Assembly (NCBI GenBank): GCA_050249695.1
Contig: JBFWQA010000001.1
Coordinates: forward strand, 372,001 to 436,000
DNA: 64,000 nucleotides
Direction of reading: 5' to 3'
Source: JACKJP01 sp050249695
GTDB taxonomy: Bacteria > Pseudomonadota > Alphaproteobacteria > Rhizobiales > Tepidamorphaceae
Shown in pieces: positions 8,362-16,351 of the stretch (position 1 is its first letter; each line of letters starts with the position of its first letter). The notes below the pieces were generated by a model. That model was not told the origin of the DNA. It did not search any database and saw only the letters and a program-made list of their open reading frames with translations. The position numbers were made by a program, and so were the translations under genes.

Positions 8362-9855
8362 TCAGGCGGACTTGCGCGGAACGAGCCGTTCGCTGCTCAG
8401 CGCGTCCTGCACGCCCGACAGGCCGGCCTCGGTATAATCGGCGTCTTCATTGACCGCCCAGAGATCGTAGCTTGCCGCGCCGCCAATGATGTTCATGGCC
8501 GCGAGCATGCCCGTCATCATCGCATGATCCTGATTGTTGTATCTGTGCATGCCGTTGCGACCGATCAGTTGCAGGCCGGGATAGTTGTCCGCGATGTCGC
8601 GCCGTACGGCGGACACGTGCCCGGCATAGTCCGCGTCATAGACGGGATACGCCTTCGCCTGCCGCACGACCGTCGCGTCGAAGACGTCGGTCGCGTTCAT
8701 CAGACCGATACGATCGATTTCCCGCCTGGCCAGCGCGACGAGCTCCTCGTCCGGCGCCGTCCACAGACCGTCGCCCTCGAAACAGAAATACTCAAGGCCC
8801 AGACAGGTCGCGTCATCGTCCGGCACCATCTCCGGCGACCATGAGCGGAAGTTCTGCACCCGCCCGACTTTCACGGCCGGGTCATGGATATAGATCCAGT
8901 TGTCGGGCAATTCCTCGCGCGCTTTCCCGATCAGCACCACGGTAAGGAAATCCCGGTAGCGCAGCTGCGAGGCGGCGGCACGGCTGACGGGCCGGGGATT
9001 GACGGCCTCCATCAGCTCGCGGATCGGCGCGGAGGAAAGGACGTTGCGCGCCCTGAAGACCCTTCGCGTGCCGTCGGCGGCTCTCGCGGTGACTTTCCAC
9101 AGGCCCGAGCGCTGATGGAAATCGACCTGCTCGGCCTCGGCGTCCATATGCAGCCGGCCGCCCATCTGCTGCATCCTGCGCGCCGCGGCCTCCCACATCA
9201 TGCCAGGCCCCTTTCGCGGGTAGCGGAACGATTCAATGAGCGTCTTGGGGCCACCGCGCCGCGGCCCGCGCAGGCCGAGCGAGCGGCGCAGCGCATCGTG
9301 GGCCGCGCTCCAAAGGCTCAGGCCCTTGATCCGCTGCGCGGCCCAGTCGGCCGATATCTCGTCGCAGCTCATCCCCCACACCTTTTCGGTGTAGGTCTTG
9401 AAGAAGATGCTAAACAGCCGCTCGCCGAACTGGTTTCGGACCCAGTCGTGGAACGTTTTGGGGGCCTTTACCGGAAAGACCCTGGCGTAGGCGAACGACA
9501 CGACACACCGGATGCTTTCCCATAAGCCGAGATTGCGCAGTGCTTCGGCGGCGTTGAGCGGGTAGCTGTAGAAGCGTCCGCCATAGAAAATCCGCGACAG
9601 GCGCGGCCGCACCAGGAAGTCGTCCGGCAGGATCTCGTCCCATAAATCCACCACTTCCTTCGACTTGGAGAAGAAGCGGTGCCCGCCGATATCGAAGTGA
9701 AATCCCTTGTAGTGGGCGGTCCTGCTGATGCCGCCGACATAGGCCGCGTCCTTTTCCAGAACCGCCACCGATCGGCCTTGGCGGGCCAGCACATAGCCGG
9801 CGGTGAGGCCGGCCGGCCCCGCCCCGATGATCAGCGTCTCATAGACGTCATCCAT
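8362..9855 (-). CDS. NAD(P)/FAD-dependent oxidoreductase (UDP-galactopyranose mutase/amine-oxidase-like)
   Basis: The 497-residue protein has a GxGxxG flavin fold (LIIGAGPAGLTAGYVLARQG) at the N-terminus and the G-G-I-S-R-T motif of the UGM/amine-oxidase group. It continues with F-D-I-G-G-H-R-F-F-S-K, and a C-terminal FAD segment N-G-M-H-R-Y-N-N-Q-D-H-A-M. Relatives occur beside polysaccharide and lipid-linked sugar genes, but this longer form is not a canonical UGM. The ATG at 9855 is preferred because the flavin fold starts eight residues later and the upstream extension is arginine/cysteine-rich. It is followed one base later by gtrA, which suggests work on a lipid-linked sugar; the exact reaction is unknown. 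Confidence 0.8.
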   Translation of the reverse strand: MDDVYETLIIGAGPAGLTAGYVLARQGRSVAVLEKDAAYVGGISRTAHYKGFHFDIGGHRFFSKSKEVVDLWDEILPDDFLVRPRLSRIFYGGRFYSYPLNAAEALRNLGLWESIRCVVSFAYARVFPVKAPKTFHDWVRNQFGERLFSIFFKTYTEKVWGMSCDEISADWAAQRIKGLSLWSAAHDALRRSLGLRGPRRGGPKTLIESFRYPRKGPGMMWEAAARRMQQMGGRLHMDAEAEQVDFHQRSGLWKVTARAADGTRRVFRARNVLSSAPIRELMEAVNPRPVSRAAASQLRYRDFLTVVLIGKAREELPDNWIYIHDPAVKVGRVQNFRSWSPEMVPDDDATCLGLEYFCFEGDGLWTAPDEELVALARREIDRIGLMNATDVFDATVVRQAKAYPVYDADYAGHVSAVRRDIADNYPGLQLIGRNGMHRYNNQDHAMMTGMLAAMNIIGGAASYDLWAVNEDADYTEAGLSGVQDALSSERLVPRKSA

Positions 9856-10036
9856 GCCGCGTCCCGGCTCTGCGGCATCACACACCAGACGACATCGCGG
9901 ACGGGACATGCCCGATCAGGGCTCCTGTCCCCCCGTCCCGCGATGTTTTGTGCCCGTGCAGTTACCTTCGTAAGGTCTGTCCCTCTCCCAGTATGGCCCA
10001 GCGTCATGGGTCCGCCAAGGGAGCATTTCCGTTGCG

Positions 10037-10834
10037 TCAAGCCGCGGAAATGCCGCCATTGACGCTGATGGCCTGACCGGTGACCTTCGCGCATTCCGGC
10101 GATGCCAGAAAGACGATCATGTGTGCCATGTCTTCCGGAGTCACGACGCCGAGCTGCGCCATCTTGATCGCCTTGGCGAACAGCTTGCCCGAGAATTCGC
10201 CCGCCATGACCTGATCATAGGTCATCGTGCCCTCTATGATTGATGGCGTCATCACATTGACACGGATATTGTTGCGCTTGGCTTCCATGGCCAGACCGCG
10301 CGTGAACATGATGATACCCGCCATTGCGCCGCCAAGAACGGTTTCCCCCGGCGTCGCCGATTTGCCCGCGTCAGAGGCGATCGAGATGATGACGCCATTG
10401 TTCTTCTCACGCATCCAGGGATAGACGATGCGGGATGCGAGCAGCGGCGGCAGGAACTGCTGCGTCGCCATCGGCTCGATGTCTTCTTCGGGAATATTGT
10501 GAAAAAGGTCGGGTCCGTAGCCGCCGATCGTGGAATTGATCAGAATATCGACGCTGCCGAATGCCGCGCGCGCGCCCTCGCAGACGGACTTGATCTCCGC
10601 GAGCTTGTTGCCGTCGCCGGCAAAGAAGCGGACGTCGGCTTGCGGCGCCGCCTTCTTCACTTTCGCGCAGGCCGCTTCCCCGCGTTCGGCGTTGCGTCCG
10701 TTCAACGCGATCTTGCGCACGCCCCTCTCGGCAAAGCGAATGGCGGTGGCGAGTCCCACTCCCGATGTTCCGCCGGTAATCAGGACGGTCGCGTCCTCCA
10801 GTCGCAGGGGTACATGCTTCGACGTCTCGCTCAT
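10037..10834 (-). CDS. short-chain dehydrogenase/reductase-fold protein with degenerate active site
   Basis: The 265-residue protein has the SDR cofactor motif T-G-G-T-S-G-V-G near residue 19 and an N-S-T-I-G block in place of the usual NNAG. The catalytic-serine strand (I-I-S-I-A-S-D-A-G) and a C-terminal S-V-N-G-G-I are also present. The canonical YxxxK is missing: the aligned stretch reads V-L-G-G-A-M-A, with Leu for Tyr and Met for Lys. Normal dehydrogenase chemistry is therefore doubtful. Of two ATG codons (10840 and 10834), the second is at proper distance from AAGGA. It stands alone between convergent and divergent neighbours. Confidence 0.82.
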   Translation of the reverse strand: MSETSKHVPLRLEDATVLITGGTSGVGLATAIRFAERGVRKIALNGRNAERGEAACAKVKKAAPQADVRFFAGDGNKLAEIKSVCEGARAAFGSVDILINSTIGGYGPDLFHNIPEEDIEPMATQQFLPPLLASRIVYPWMREKNNGVIISIASDAGKSATPGETVLGGAMAGIIMFTRGLAMEAKRNNIRVNVMTPSIIEGTMTYDQVMAGEFSGKLFAKAIKMAQLGVVTPEDMAHMIVFLASPECAKVTGQAISVNGGISAA

Positions 10835-11036
10835 GAGCATATCCTTTAAATAACAGGCCCCGGGGGCAGCCGCTCGCCGGACGGGGGGCAGCCCCTCCGT
10901 CCATATGTCGGGTCGCAGGTAGCATGGGCTCTGACGAGATTCCATAGAGAAAGGTGAGGACGGCTCATTCCGCGCTGCAGCCTCAATTCCTCTCATGAGG
11001 TTCAATTCGATCCGGGAAGGGTCTAGCCTGCAGGTC

Positions 11037-11450
11037 ATGCCAAAGCTCGACGCCATCCTTGAAACCGTTCTCTATGTGGAGGACCTGAACCGCGCATCGG
11101 CGTTCTACGAGACAGTCATGGGGCTTGCGGTGCTTCATGCGGACGAACGCATGCGGGCGTTCGACGTCGGCGGGCGGGGGGTGCTGCTGCTCTTCGTCCG
11201 CGGCGGCACGCTGGAACCGGTGACCTTTCCGGGCGGCACCATACCGCCTCATGACGGTTCCGGCCCGCTCCATATCGCCTTCGCGATCGACAAGGACGAG
11301 GTGCAGCCCTGGCGCGATCACCTCGCGCGCCATTCGGTCGCGATCGAGGCGACGGCCGACTGGCCGCGCGGCGGCCACAGCCTCTATTTCCGCGATCCGG
11401 ACGAGCACCTTCTGGAGCTCGCCACGCCGGGCCTTTGGAAGGGCTACTGA
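11037..11450 (+). CDS. VOC (glyoxalase/dioxygenase) superfamily protein
   Basis: The 137-residue protein shows paired beta-alpha-beta-beta-beta modules. The N-terminal module has L-Y-V-E-D-L-x-R-A-x-x-F-Y-E; the second has H-I-A-F-A-I and ends R-D-P-D-E-H-L-L-E-L-A-T-P. Histidine and glutamate at the usual metal positions (H of HIAF, E of LLELA) support a metalloenzyme such as a glyoxalase, fosfomycin-resistance-type or ring-cleavage relative. The substrate is unknown. ATG 11037 is preferred over 10995 because it sits directly before the fold. Its end overlaps the end of the convergent sirtuin gene by 7 bases. Confidence 0.85.
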   Translation: MPKLDAILETVLYVEDLNRASAFYETVMGLAVLHADERMRAFDVGGRGVLLLFVRGGTLEPVTFPGGTIPPHDGSGPLHIAFAIDKDEVQPWRDHLARHSVAIEATADWPRGGHSLYFRDPDEHLLELATPGLWKGY

Positions 11451-12199
11451 ACGGAGTTGAGCGCACCGAGCGCTTCGGTGAGCAGGGGGCCGATCTCGGT
11501 ATTGAGAACCAGGTCGGCGACGCTGTCCTGGTCCGTCGGCTCCCGGTTGACGATGGCAAGCCGCGCGCCGGCCTCCTTCGCGATCAGCGGCAGGCTCGCC
11601 GCCGGATAGACGACGAGCGATGAGCCGAGCACGAGGAACAGGTCCGATGCGCGTGCCTCGGCGACCGCGCGGGCCATCGCCGCTTCCGGCATCGCCTGAC
11701 CGAACGAGATGGTGGCCGTCTTGATCAGACCGCCGCAAGTCTCGCAGGTGATGTCCTCGTCCGCCTCCCAGCGCGGCCGCAGCGGCTCCAGTTCGTACCG
11801 CGCCTCGCACTCCAGGCACTTTGCGTAGGAGGCATTGCCATGGATCTCGATCACCTGGTCGTCCGGCACGCCCGCGCTCTGGTGCAAATTGTCGACATTC
11901 TGCGTGATGACCGAGGAGGCCTTCCCCGATGCGATGAGCCGGGCCACCGCGTAGTGTCCCGCGTTCGGTTCGGCGCCGGTCCACCCGCCGACGCGGTTGA
12001 AGACGCGCGTCCAGGCCTCGCGCCGCTGGTCGCGCGAGGCGAGGAAGTCCTGAAAATAGATCGGCGACATCCGGCTCCACACGCCGCCGGGACTCCTGAA
12101 ATCCGGAATGCCGCTTTCGGTTGAAATGCCCGCGCCGGTGAACACGACGATCCGTTCCGACGTGGCCAGAAGGCGCGTGAGTTCGTCAGTTCCGCTCAT
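11444..12199 (-). CDS. cobB: Sir2-family NAD-dependent protein deacylase
   Basis: The 251-residue protein carries all sirtuin motifs: GAGIS (about residue 22), a G-I-P-D-F-R-S block, Q-N-V-D-N-L-H, and the catalytic histidine in I-E-I-H-G-N. Four zinc cysteines are in two CxxC pairs (C-L-E-C and C-E-T-C), and G-S-S-L-V-V-Y-P is also present. It would remove acyl groups from lysines using NAD and release nicotinamide and O-acyl-ADP-ribose. The A-R-Y-E-L-E segment after the first CxxC differs from the Tyr/Arg pair that marks SIRT5-like desuccinylases, so general deacetylase activity is the safer call. Confidence 0.93.
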   Translation of the reverse strand: MSGTDELTRLLATSERIVVFTGAGISTESGIPDFRSPGGVWSRMSPIYFQDFLASRDQRREAWTRVFNRVGGWTGAEPNAGHYAVARLIASGKASSVITQNVDNLHQSAGVPDDQVIEIHGNASYAKCLECEARYELEPLRPRWEADEDITCETCGGLIKTATISFGQAMPEAAMARAVAEARASDLFLVLGSSLVVYPAASLPLIAKEAGARLAIVNREPTDQDSVADLVLNTEIGPLLTEALGALNSVQ

Positions 12200-12280
12200 G
12201 AAACGAACGCCTACACGATTTCATGCAACGAGTCTGCAAGTTGCGGCTTGTACCGCTGGACGACCGCTGCCGGAGATAAT

Positions 12281-12994
12281 ATGGATGTCTGGCATCGACC
12301 CGACGAGACAATAGCCAAACAAGGGCCACTCTTGCTGAACGAGGCGCCTCATAACGGTGAACCCTATGAACGCGCCTACGAAGTGCAGCGGCGTGCCTAT
12401 AGGGTTTGGGTTCACCTCTATGACGGCATCTACAGCTGGTTTCTGTATTTCGCGCATAAGGAAACGGGTCGGACGGCCTCCCGGCTTGGAACCCGGCTCC
12501 TGGAGGTCGGCGTCGGCACCGGCCTGATGCTGCAATATTACGCGCCCGATACCGAAGTTTACGGAATCGACCTGTCCGAGGAGATGCTCCAGCGCGCCAA
12601 GGAAAAACAGGTGCGCTTTCCTCATGTGAAGAGCCTGCAGCAGATGGACGCATGCCGGCTCTCGTTCGCCGATGGAGCCTTTGACGTCGCCGTCGCCCCC
12701 TTCACGATCTCCGTCGTTCCCGATCCGGTCCGCGCGTTGGACGAACTGGCCCGGGTCGTGCGCCCCGGCGGCAATATCATCATTGCTTCCAGATTCGGCG
12801 ACGAGAAGGGATTTGTCGCCTGGCTCGAGGCGCTGGCGCGCCCGCTCTTCACGGCCATCGGCTGGGGCGCGCTGATCCGGCGGAGCGTCATCGAGAACTG
12901 GGCCGCCGCGCGAGACGATCTGGAACTCCAGGAAGTGCGCCCCCTGCCTCCCTTCAGGATATTCACGCTGATCCGCATCAAGCGGACGGCCTGA
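12281..12994 (+). CDS. SAM-dependent methyltransferase, probably PmtA-type phospholipid N-methyltransferase
   Basis: The 237-residue protein has a class I methyltransferase core: motif I L-L-E-V-G-V-G-T-G (about residue 76), acidic motif II V-Y-G-I-D-L-S-E-E-M, and R-P-G-G-N-I-I-I-A-S. An N-terminal segment V-H-L-Y-D-G-I-Y-S-W resembles the 'YD..Y' region of Rhodobacter-type PmtA, which methylates phosphatidylethanolamine to phosphatidylcholine at the inner membrane. The ATG at 12281 is chosen because CGGAG lies 7 bases upstream. It is followed after one base by the BtuF-like gene. Other small-molecule methyltransferases share the motifs, so the substrate is tentative. Confidence 0.7.
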   Translation: MDVWHRPDETIAKQGPLLLNEAPHNGEPYERAYEVQRRAYRVWVHLYDGIYSWFLYFAHKETGRTASRLGTRLLEVGVGTGLMLQYYAPDTEVYGIDLSEEMLQRAKEKQVRFPHVKSLQQMDACRLSFADGAFDVAVAPFTISVVPDPVRALDELARVVRPGGNIIIASRFGDEKGFVAWLEALARPLFTAIGWGALIRRSVIENWAAARDDLELQEVRPLPPFRIFTLIRIKRTA

Positions 12995-12995
12995 C

Positions 12996-13784
12996 ATGCG
13001 GCGCTTTCCTCCCGAGCGCATCATATGCCTGACCGAGGAAACCGTTGAGACCCTCTACCTCATGGGCGAACAGGACCGGATTGTCGGCGTGTCCGGCTAC
13101 GCCGTGCGCCCGCCCGGCGTGCGCCGCGAGAAGCCCCGGGTCTCCGCTTTCACATCCGCCGATATCGAAAAAATCCTCGCACTCGAACCCGATCTCGTTC
13201 TGACTTTTTCCGATCTCCAGGCCGACATCGTCGCCGAACTGATCCGCCGGGGCGTCACCGTTCACGCCTTCAACCAGCGCGACGTTGCCGGAATTCTCGC
13301 GATGATCCGCACGCTCGGGGCGCTGGTCGGCGCGCCGGACAAGGGGGCGTCCCTCGCCTCGTCGCTTGAAAAGAGGCTCGAGGATGTTCGCGCCGCGGCT
13401 GCCGGACGGGCGCGCCTGAGGGTTTATTTCGAGGAATGGGACGAGCCGATGATCTCCGGCATCGGCTGGGTTTCGGAACTGGTTTCGCTTGCCGGGGGCG
13501 ACGACGTCTTCTCCGAGCTTGCCGGCTGCAAGTCCGCCCGCGACCGCATCGTCTCGTCGGAGCGCGTGATCGGGGCGGGCCCGGATGTCATTCTGGCCTC
13601 CTGGTGCGGCAAGAAGGTGCGGCCGGAAAAAATTTGCGCTCGCGAGGGATGGCGGGCGATACCGGCGGTCGCGAACGGCAGGATTTACGAGATCAAATCG
13701 CCGCTGATTCTCCAGCCCGGCCCGGCGGCGTTGACCGACGGTCTGGATGCGGTCGTCGAGGCGCTTGCGGGACGGGCGGCGTGA
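12996..13784 (+). CDS. BtuF/FhuD-like cobalamin-type binding protein without signal peptide
   Basis: The 262-residue protein has the fold signature of helical-backbone metal or vitamin-binding proteins: R-I-I-C-L-T-E-E-T-V-E-T-L near the start, V-G-V-S-G-Y, E-P-D-L-V-L-T-F-S-D-L-Q and V-H-A-F-N-Q-R. Such proteins normally deliver B12 or siderophores to an ABC importer in the periplasm. This copy begins directly with the mature fold and shows no hydrophobic leader. No BtuC/BtuD genes lie next to it. It follows the methyltransferase by one base. A cytoplasmic cobalamin-binding role is possible but unproven. Confidence 0.75.
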   Translation: MRRFPPERIICLTEETVETLYLMGEQDRIVGVSGYAVRPPGVRREKPRVSAFTSADIEKILALEPDLVLTFSDLQADIVAELIRRGVTVHAFNQRDVAGILAMIRTLGALVGAPDKGASLASSLEKRLEDVRAAAAGRARLRVYFEEWDEPMISGIGWVSELVSLAGGDDVFSELAGCKSARDRIVSSERVIGAGPDVILASWCGKKVRPEKICAREGWRAIPAVANGRIYEIKSPLILQPGPAALTDGLDAVVEALAGRAA

Positions 13785-13916
13785 GCACGCCGCGCGCGAT
13801 GCTTTTCCGTGGAGTTCGGAAAAGGAAGGCGCCTTCGCCCTTGATGCCGTCCGGCCCGAATTGACTCATTGAGACGCTAGTCCTAATTTTATGATCAATA
13901 GAGCGGGGGCCCTCAA

Positions 13917-14732
13917 TTGCCGACGAATTTGACGAGTTTCCGCGCGCGGGACGGCATGACGGCCTACGGTCGTCTGGCAGCGGAATTCTGGGAGAACATC
14001 TCCTCCGGCCGCTGGCAGGCCGGACAACGCCTGCCCACGGTTCTGGAACTCGCCAAGGCGCATGGCGTCTCGCCGGTCACTGTCCGTGGCGCGATCGGAC
14101 TGCTTGCGGCGCAGGGGCTGATCCACTCAAGGCAAGGGCGGGGAACGTTTGTCGGCGATCGGGTTACTGCGTCCGCGAATGCGGACACGCAGGGGGCATT
14201 GCTCGGCGAACGGTATTTTGATTCCTGGATCGTCGGGCCCGAGGAGGAAGTCCAGGTTCTCGATCGTCGCGAAAATGTCGCGCTTCCCGATGTTCTGGCC
14301 GATGGGGCCCCGACCTATGAGGAATATGTCTATCTCCTCAGACTCCATCTGGGCCGCAGGCTTCCCGTCTGCCTGGTCGATTTCTATTTCGCCAAGCCTG
14401 CCTATGACAGCCTTCCTCCCGGGATAGACGGCAAGTTCAAGGTCGGCCTTCTGCTGATGACCAAGGCCGAACCGCGTCCGGCGCGCGGCCGCCAGGTCAC
14501 TACGGTGGGGACGGTCGGTCAGGCGGATGCGGAACTGCTCGGAATTCCCGTCGGCGCCCCGGTGGTTGTAGTCCACCGCCGGTTTCTGGATGCCGAGGGA
14601 CGTGTGGTTGGCGCGGGCATCCACCGATATCCGCATACGGTTTTTCGGCAGGTCATCGATCAACCGATCGACGAGATTCTGCAGGACATGAATTCCTGGT
14701 TGCCCTCGCGGGGGCAGGACAATCCGGAGTGA
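13917..14732 (+). CDS. GntR-family transcriptional regulator, HutC/UTRA subfamily
   Basis: The 271-residue protein has an N-terminal winged helix (residues about 15-80, with Q-R-L-P-T-V-L-E-L-A-K-A-H-G-V-S and R-Q-G-R-G-T-F-V). A UTRA ligand domain follows, ending H-R-R-F-L-D-A-E-G-R and H-R-Y-P-H-T-V-F-R. It lies 39 bases upstream of a TRAP operon on the same strand, so it most likely senses that operon's substrate or its CoA ester. The start used is TTG 13917; an ATG at 13956 is an alternative that would still leave a complete helix. The upstream sequence around 13870-13905 is AT-rich and may hold its own promoter. Confidence 0.85.
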   Translation: MPTNLTSFRARDGMTAYGRLAAEFWENISSGRWQAGQRLPTVLELAKAHGVSPVTVRGAIGLLAAQGLIHSRQGRGTFVGDRVTASANADTQGALLGERYFDSWIVGPEEEVQVLDRRENVALPDVLADGAPTYEEYVYLLRLHLGRRLPVCLVDFYFAKPAYDSLPPGIDGKFKVGLLLMTKAEPRPARGRQVTTVGTVGQADAELLGIPVGAPVVVVHRRFLDAEGRVVGAGIHRYPHTVFRQVIDQPIDEILQDMNSWLPSRGQDNPE

Positions 14733-14771
14733 ACCGCAACGAAAATACGATATTATTTCAGGGAGGAAAAA

Positions 14772-15851
14772 TTGTTTAAACAATCCAATTGGAAGAGAAT
14801 TTCCGCCGCAGCCCTCACCGGACTGGTCGCAGCCGTCGTGGCGGGTGGCGCGCAGGCGCTCGAGCTCAAGCTTTCGGATCAGTTTCCTGCTGGCCATACG
14901 ATCACGAAGGGGGGCACCAAGGCCTTCTTCGACCACATCCAGGCGCATCCCGAAGCCGATCTTTCGGTGGCGCATTTCCCCGCCGAGCAGCTGGGGAAGG
15001 CAGCGACCATGCTCGACCAGGTGCAGAATCGAGTGGCCGACATTGCCGTCGTCGGCATGAGCTACGTGCCCGAGAAAATGCCGCTGTCCACCATGATGGA
15101 GCTGCCCGGACTCTATACGAGCAGCTTTGACGGATATGTTCCCTATGCGCAGCTGGCGAAGGAGGATCTTTCAGGGCTCGAATACGATCGCCACAAGGTG
15201 AAACTGCTTTGGGTGATCGTCACGCCGCCCTATCAGTTGCTTTTCAAACGCAAGGAATCCGTCACCGACATTGCGCAACTGAACGGCGTGAAGACGCGCG
15301 TCGCCGGTGCGACCGCCGAACTCGCCGCCAAGTCCCTGGGCATGGTTCCGGTAAAGGTTGCCGCCCCGGACCTTTATGTCGCGCTGGAACGCGGCACGCT
15401 GGACGCGGCGGTCTACACGCTTTCGGTGATGCGGGCCTACAAGCTTGACGAAGTCACGGAAAGCTACACGGACAATGCGTCCATGGGTGGGGTCGGTTTT
15501 GCCGCCTTCATCAACGTGGACGTCTGGAACTCGCTTAGCCCCGAACAGCAGAAGGTCATTACCGAAGCGAGCGACGCGGCTGGCTTCGCGACCGCTTGCG
15601 CCATGATGAAAAGCGATCTGGAGGCGCAGGCCTATCTGAAGGAGAAGGGAAAGAACGTCTATTCTCTTTCCGAGCCGGTTCTGGCCGCCTTTTCCGAACG
15701 TCTCTCCTCGGTGGAAAAGGCATGGACGGAGCAGTTGGGCGCACGCAATCTCCCCGCGACCGATACCATCGAGAAGTTCAAGAAACTGCAGAAGCAGGCG
15801 CGCGATGACGGCAGCGTGAAGGCCGCTCACGACAAATGCCTCGGTTCCTGA
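14772..15851 (+). CDS. dctP: TRAP transporter periplasmic substrate-binding protein (DctP family), system 1
   Basis: The 359-residue protein begins at TTG, with GGGAGG at ideal distance. It has a clear Sec signal (S-A-A-A-L-T-G-L-V-A-A-V-V-A-G-G, cut after AQA). The mature protein begins with the DctP-like L-K-L-S-D-Q-F-P-A-G-H. The conserved arginine that contacts the ligand carboxylate is in the segment V-K-T-R-V-A-G. It delivers an organic acid to the DctQ/DctM permease. Its end overlaps the DctQ start. The adjacent CoA transferase implies the imported acid is converted to a CoA thioester. Confidence 0.92.
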   Translation: MFKQSNWKRISAAALTGLVAAVVAGGAQALELKLSDQFPAGHTITKGGTKAFFDHIQAHPEADLSVAHFPAEQLGKAATMLDQVQNRVADIAVVGMSYVPEKMPLSTMMELPGLYTSSFDGYVPYAQLAKEDLSGLEYDRHKVKLLWVIVTPPYQLLFKRKESVTDIAQLNGVKTRVAGATAELAAKSLGMVPVKVAAPDLYVALERGTLDAAVYTLSVMRAYKLDEVTESYTDNASMGGVGFAAFINVDVWNSLSPEQQKVITEASDAAGFATACAMMKSDLEAQAYLKEKGKNVYSLSEPVLAAFSERLSSVEKAWTEQLGARNLPATDTIEKFKKLQKQARDDGSVKAAHDKCLGS

Positions 15852-16351
15852 CCGGCGCTGGGCGCCTCATCGACAATGTCGAATGGGGCGCCGACGTGCT
15901 CGCCGCCGTCAGTCTCGTCATCATGATGCTGACCATCTCGATGGATGCGATCGGCAGGTTTTTCGGCGCGCCTCTTCAGGGAGCATACGAGTTCACCGAG
16001 TACTATCTGATGGTGATCGTCGCCTTTGCGGCGTTGTCCCGCAGCTTTCGGACGGGCGGCCAGGTCCGCCTGGAAATTCTCGACCCGTGGTTGTCGCGGA
16101 TTCCCGCGCGCCTTGCCTATCGCGCGGTCGTGTTGGTGTCCTTGCTGGCCTTCGTCCTGATGCTGTGGATCACCGCGCCTGAGGCGTGGACCCGGATCGC
16201 CGATCGCGACACGACCTTCGGGCTTATCCAGTGGCCGCTCTATCTGAGCTATGTCTGGGTGCCGCTTGGGGTCGGGCTGCTCTGCCTGAGACTGGCATAC
16301 GAACTGATCTGCCCGAGCGAGCCCCACAATGATCTGGATGAAGCGATATGA
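15836..16351 (+). CDS. dctQ: TRAP transporter small permease subunit (DctQ family), system 1
   Basis: The 171-residue protein has four transmembrane segments with the DctQ pattern: M-D-A-I-G-R-F-F in the first hairpin, E-F-T-E-Y-Y-L-M and a later P-L-Y-L-S-Y-V-W-V-P-L-G. The small subunit stabilises the large permease in the inner membrane. The gene overlaps the end of dctP by 16 bases and shares an ATGA junction with dctM, so the three are translationally coupled. Confidence 0.9.
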   Translation: MPRFLTGAGRLIDNVEWGADVLAAVSLVIMMLTISMDAIGRFFGAPLQGAYEFTEYYLMVIVAFAALSRSFRTGGQVRLEILDPWLSRIPARLAYRAVVLVSLLAFVLMLWITAPEAWTRIADRDTTFGLIQWPLYLSYVWVPLGVGLLCLRLAYELICPSEPHNDLDEAI

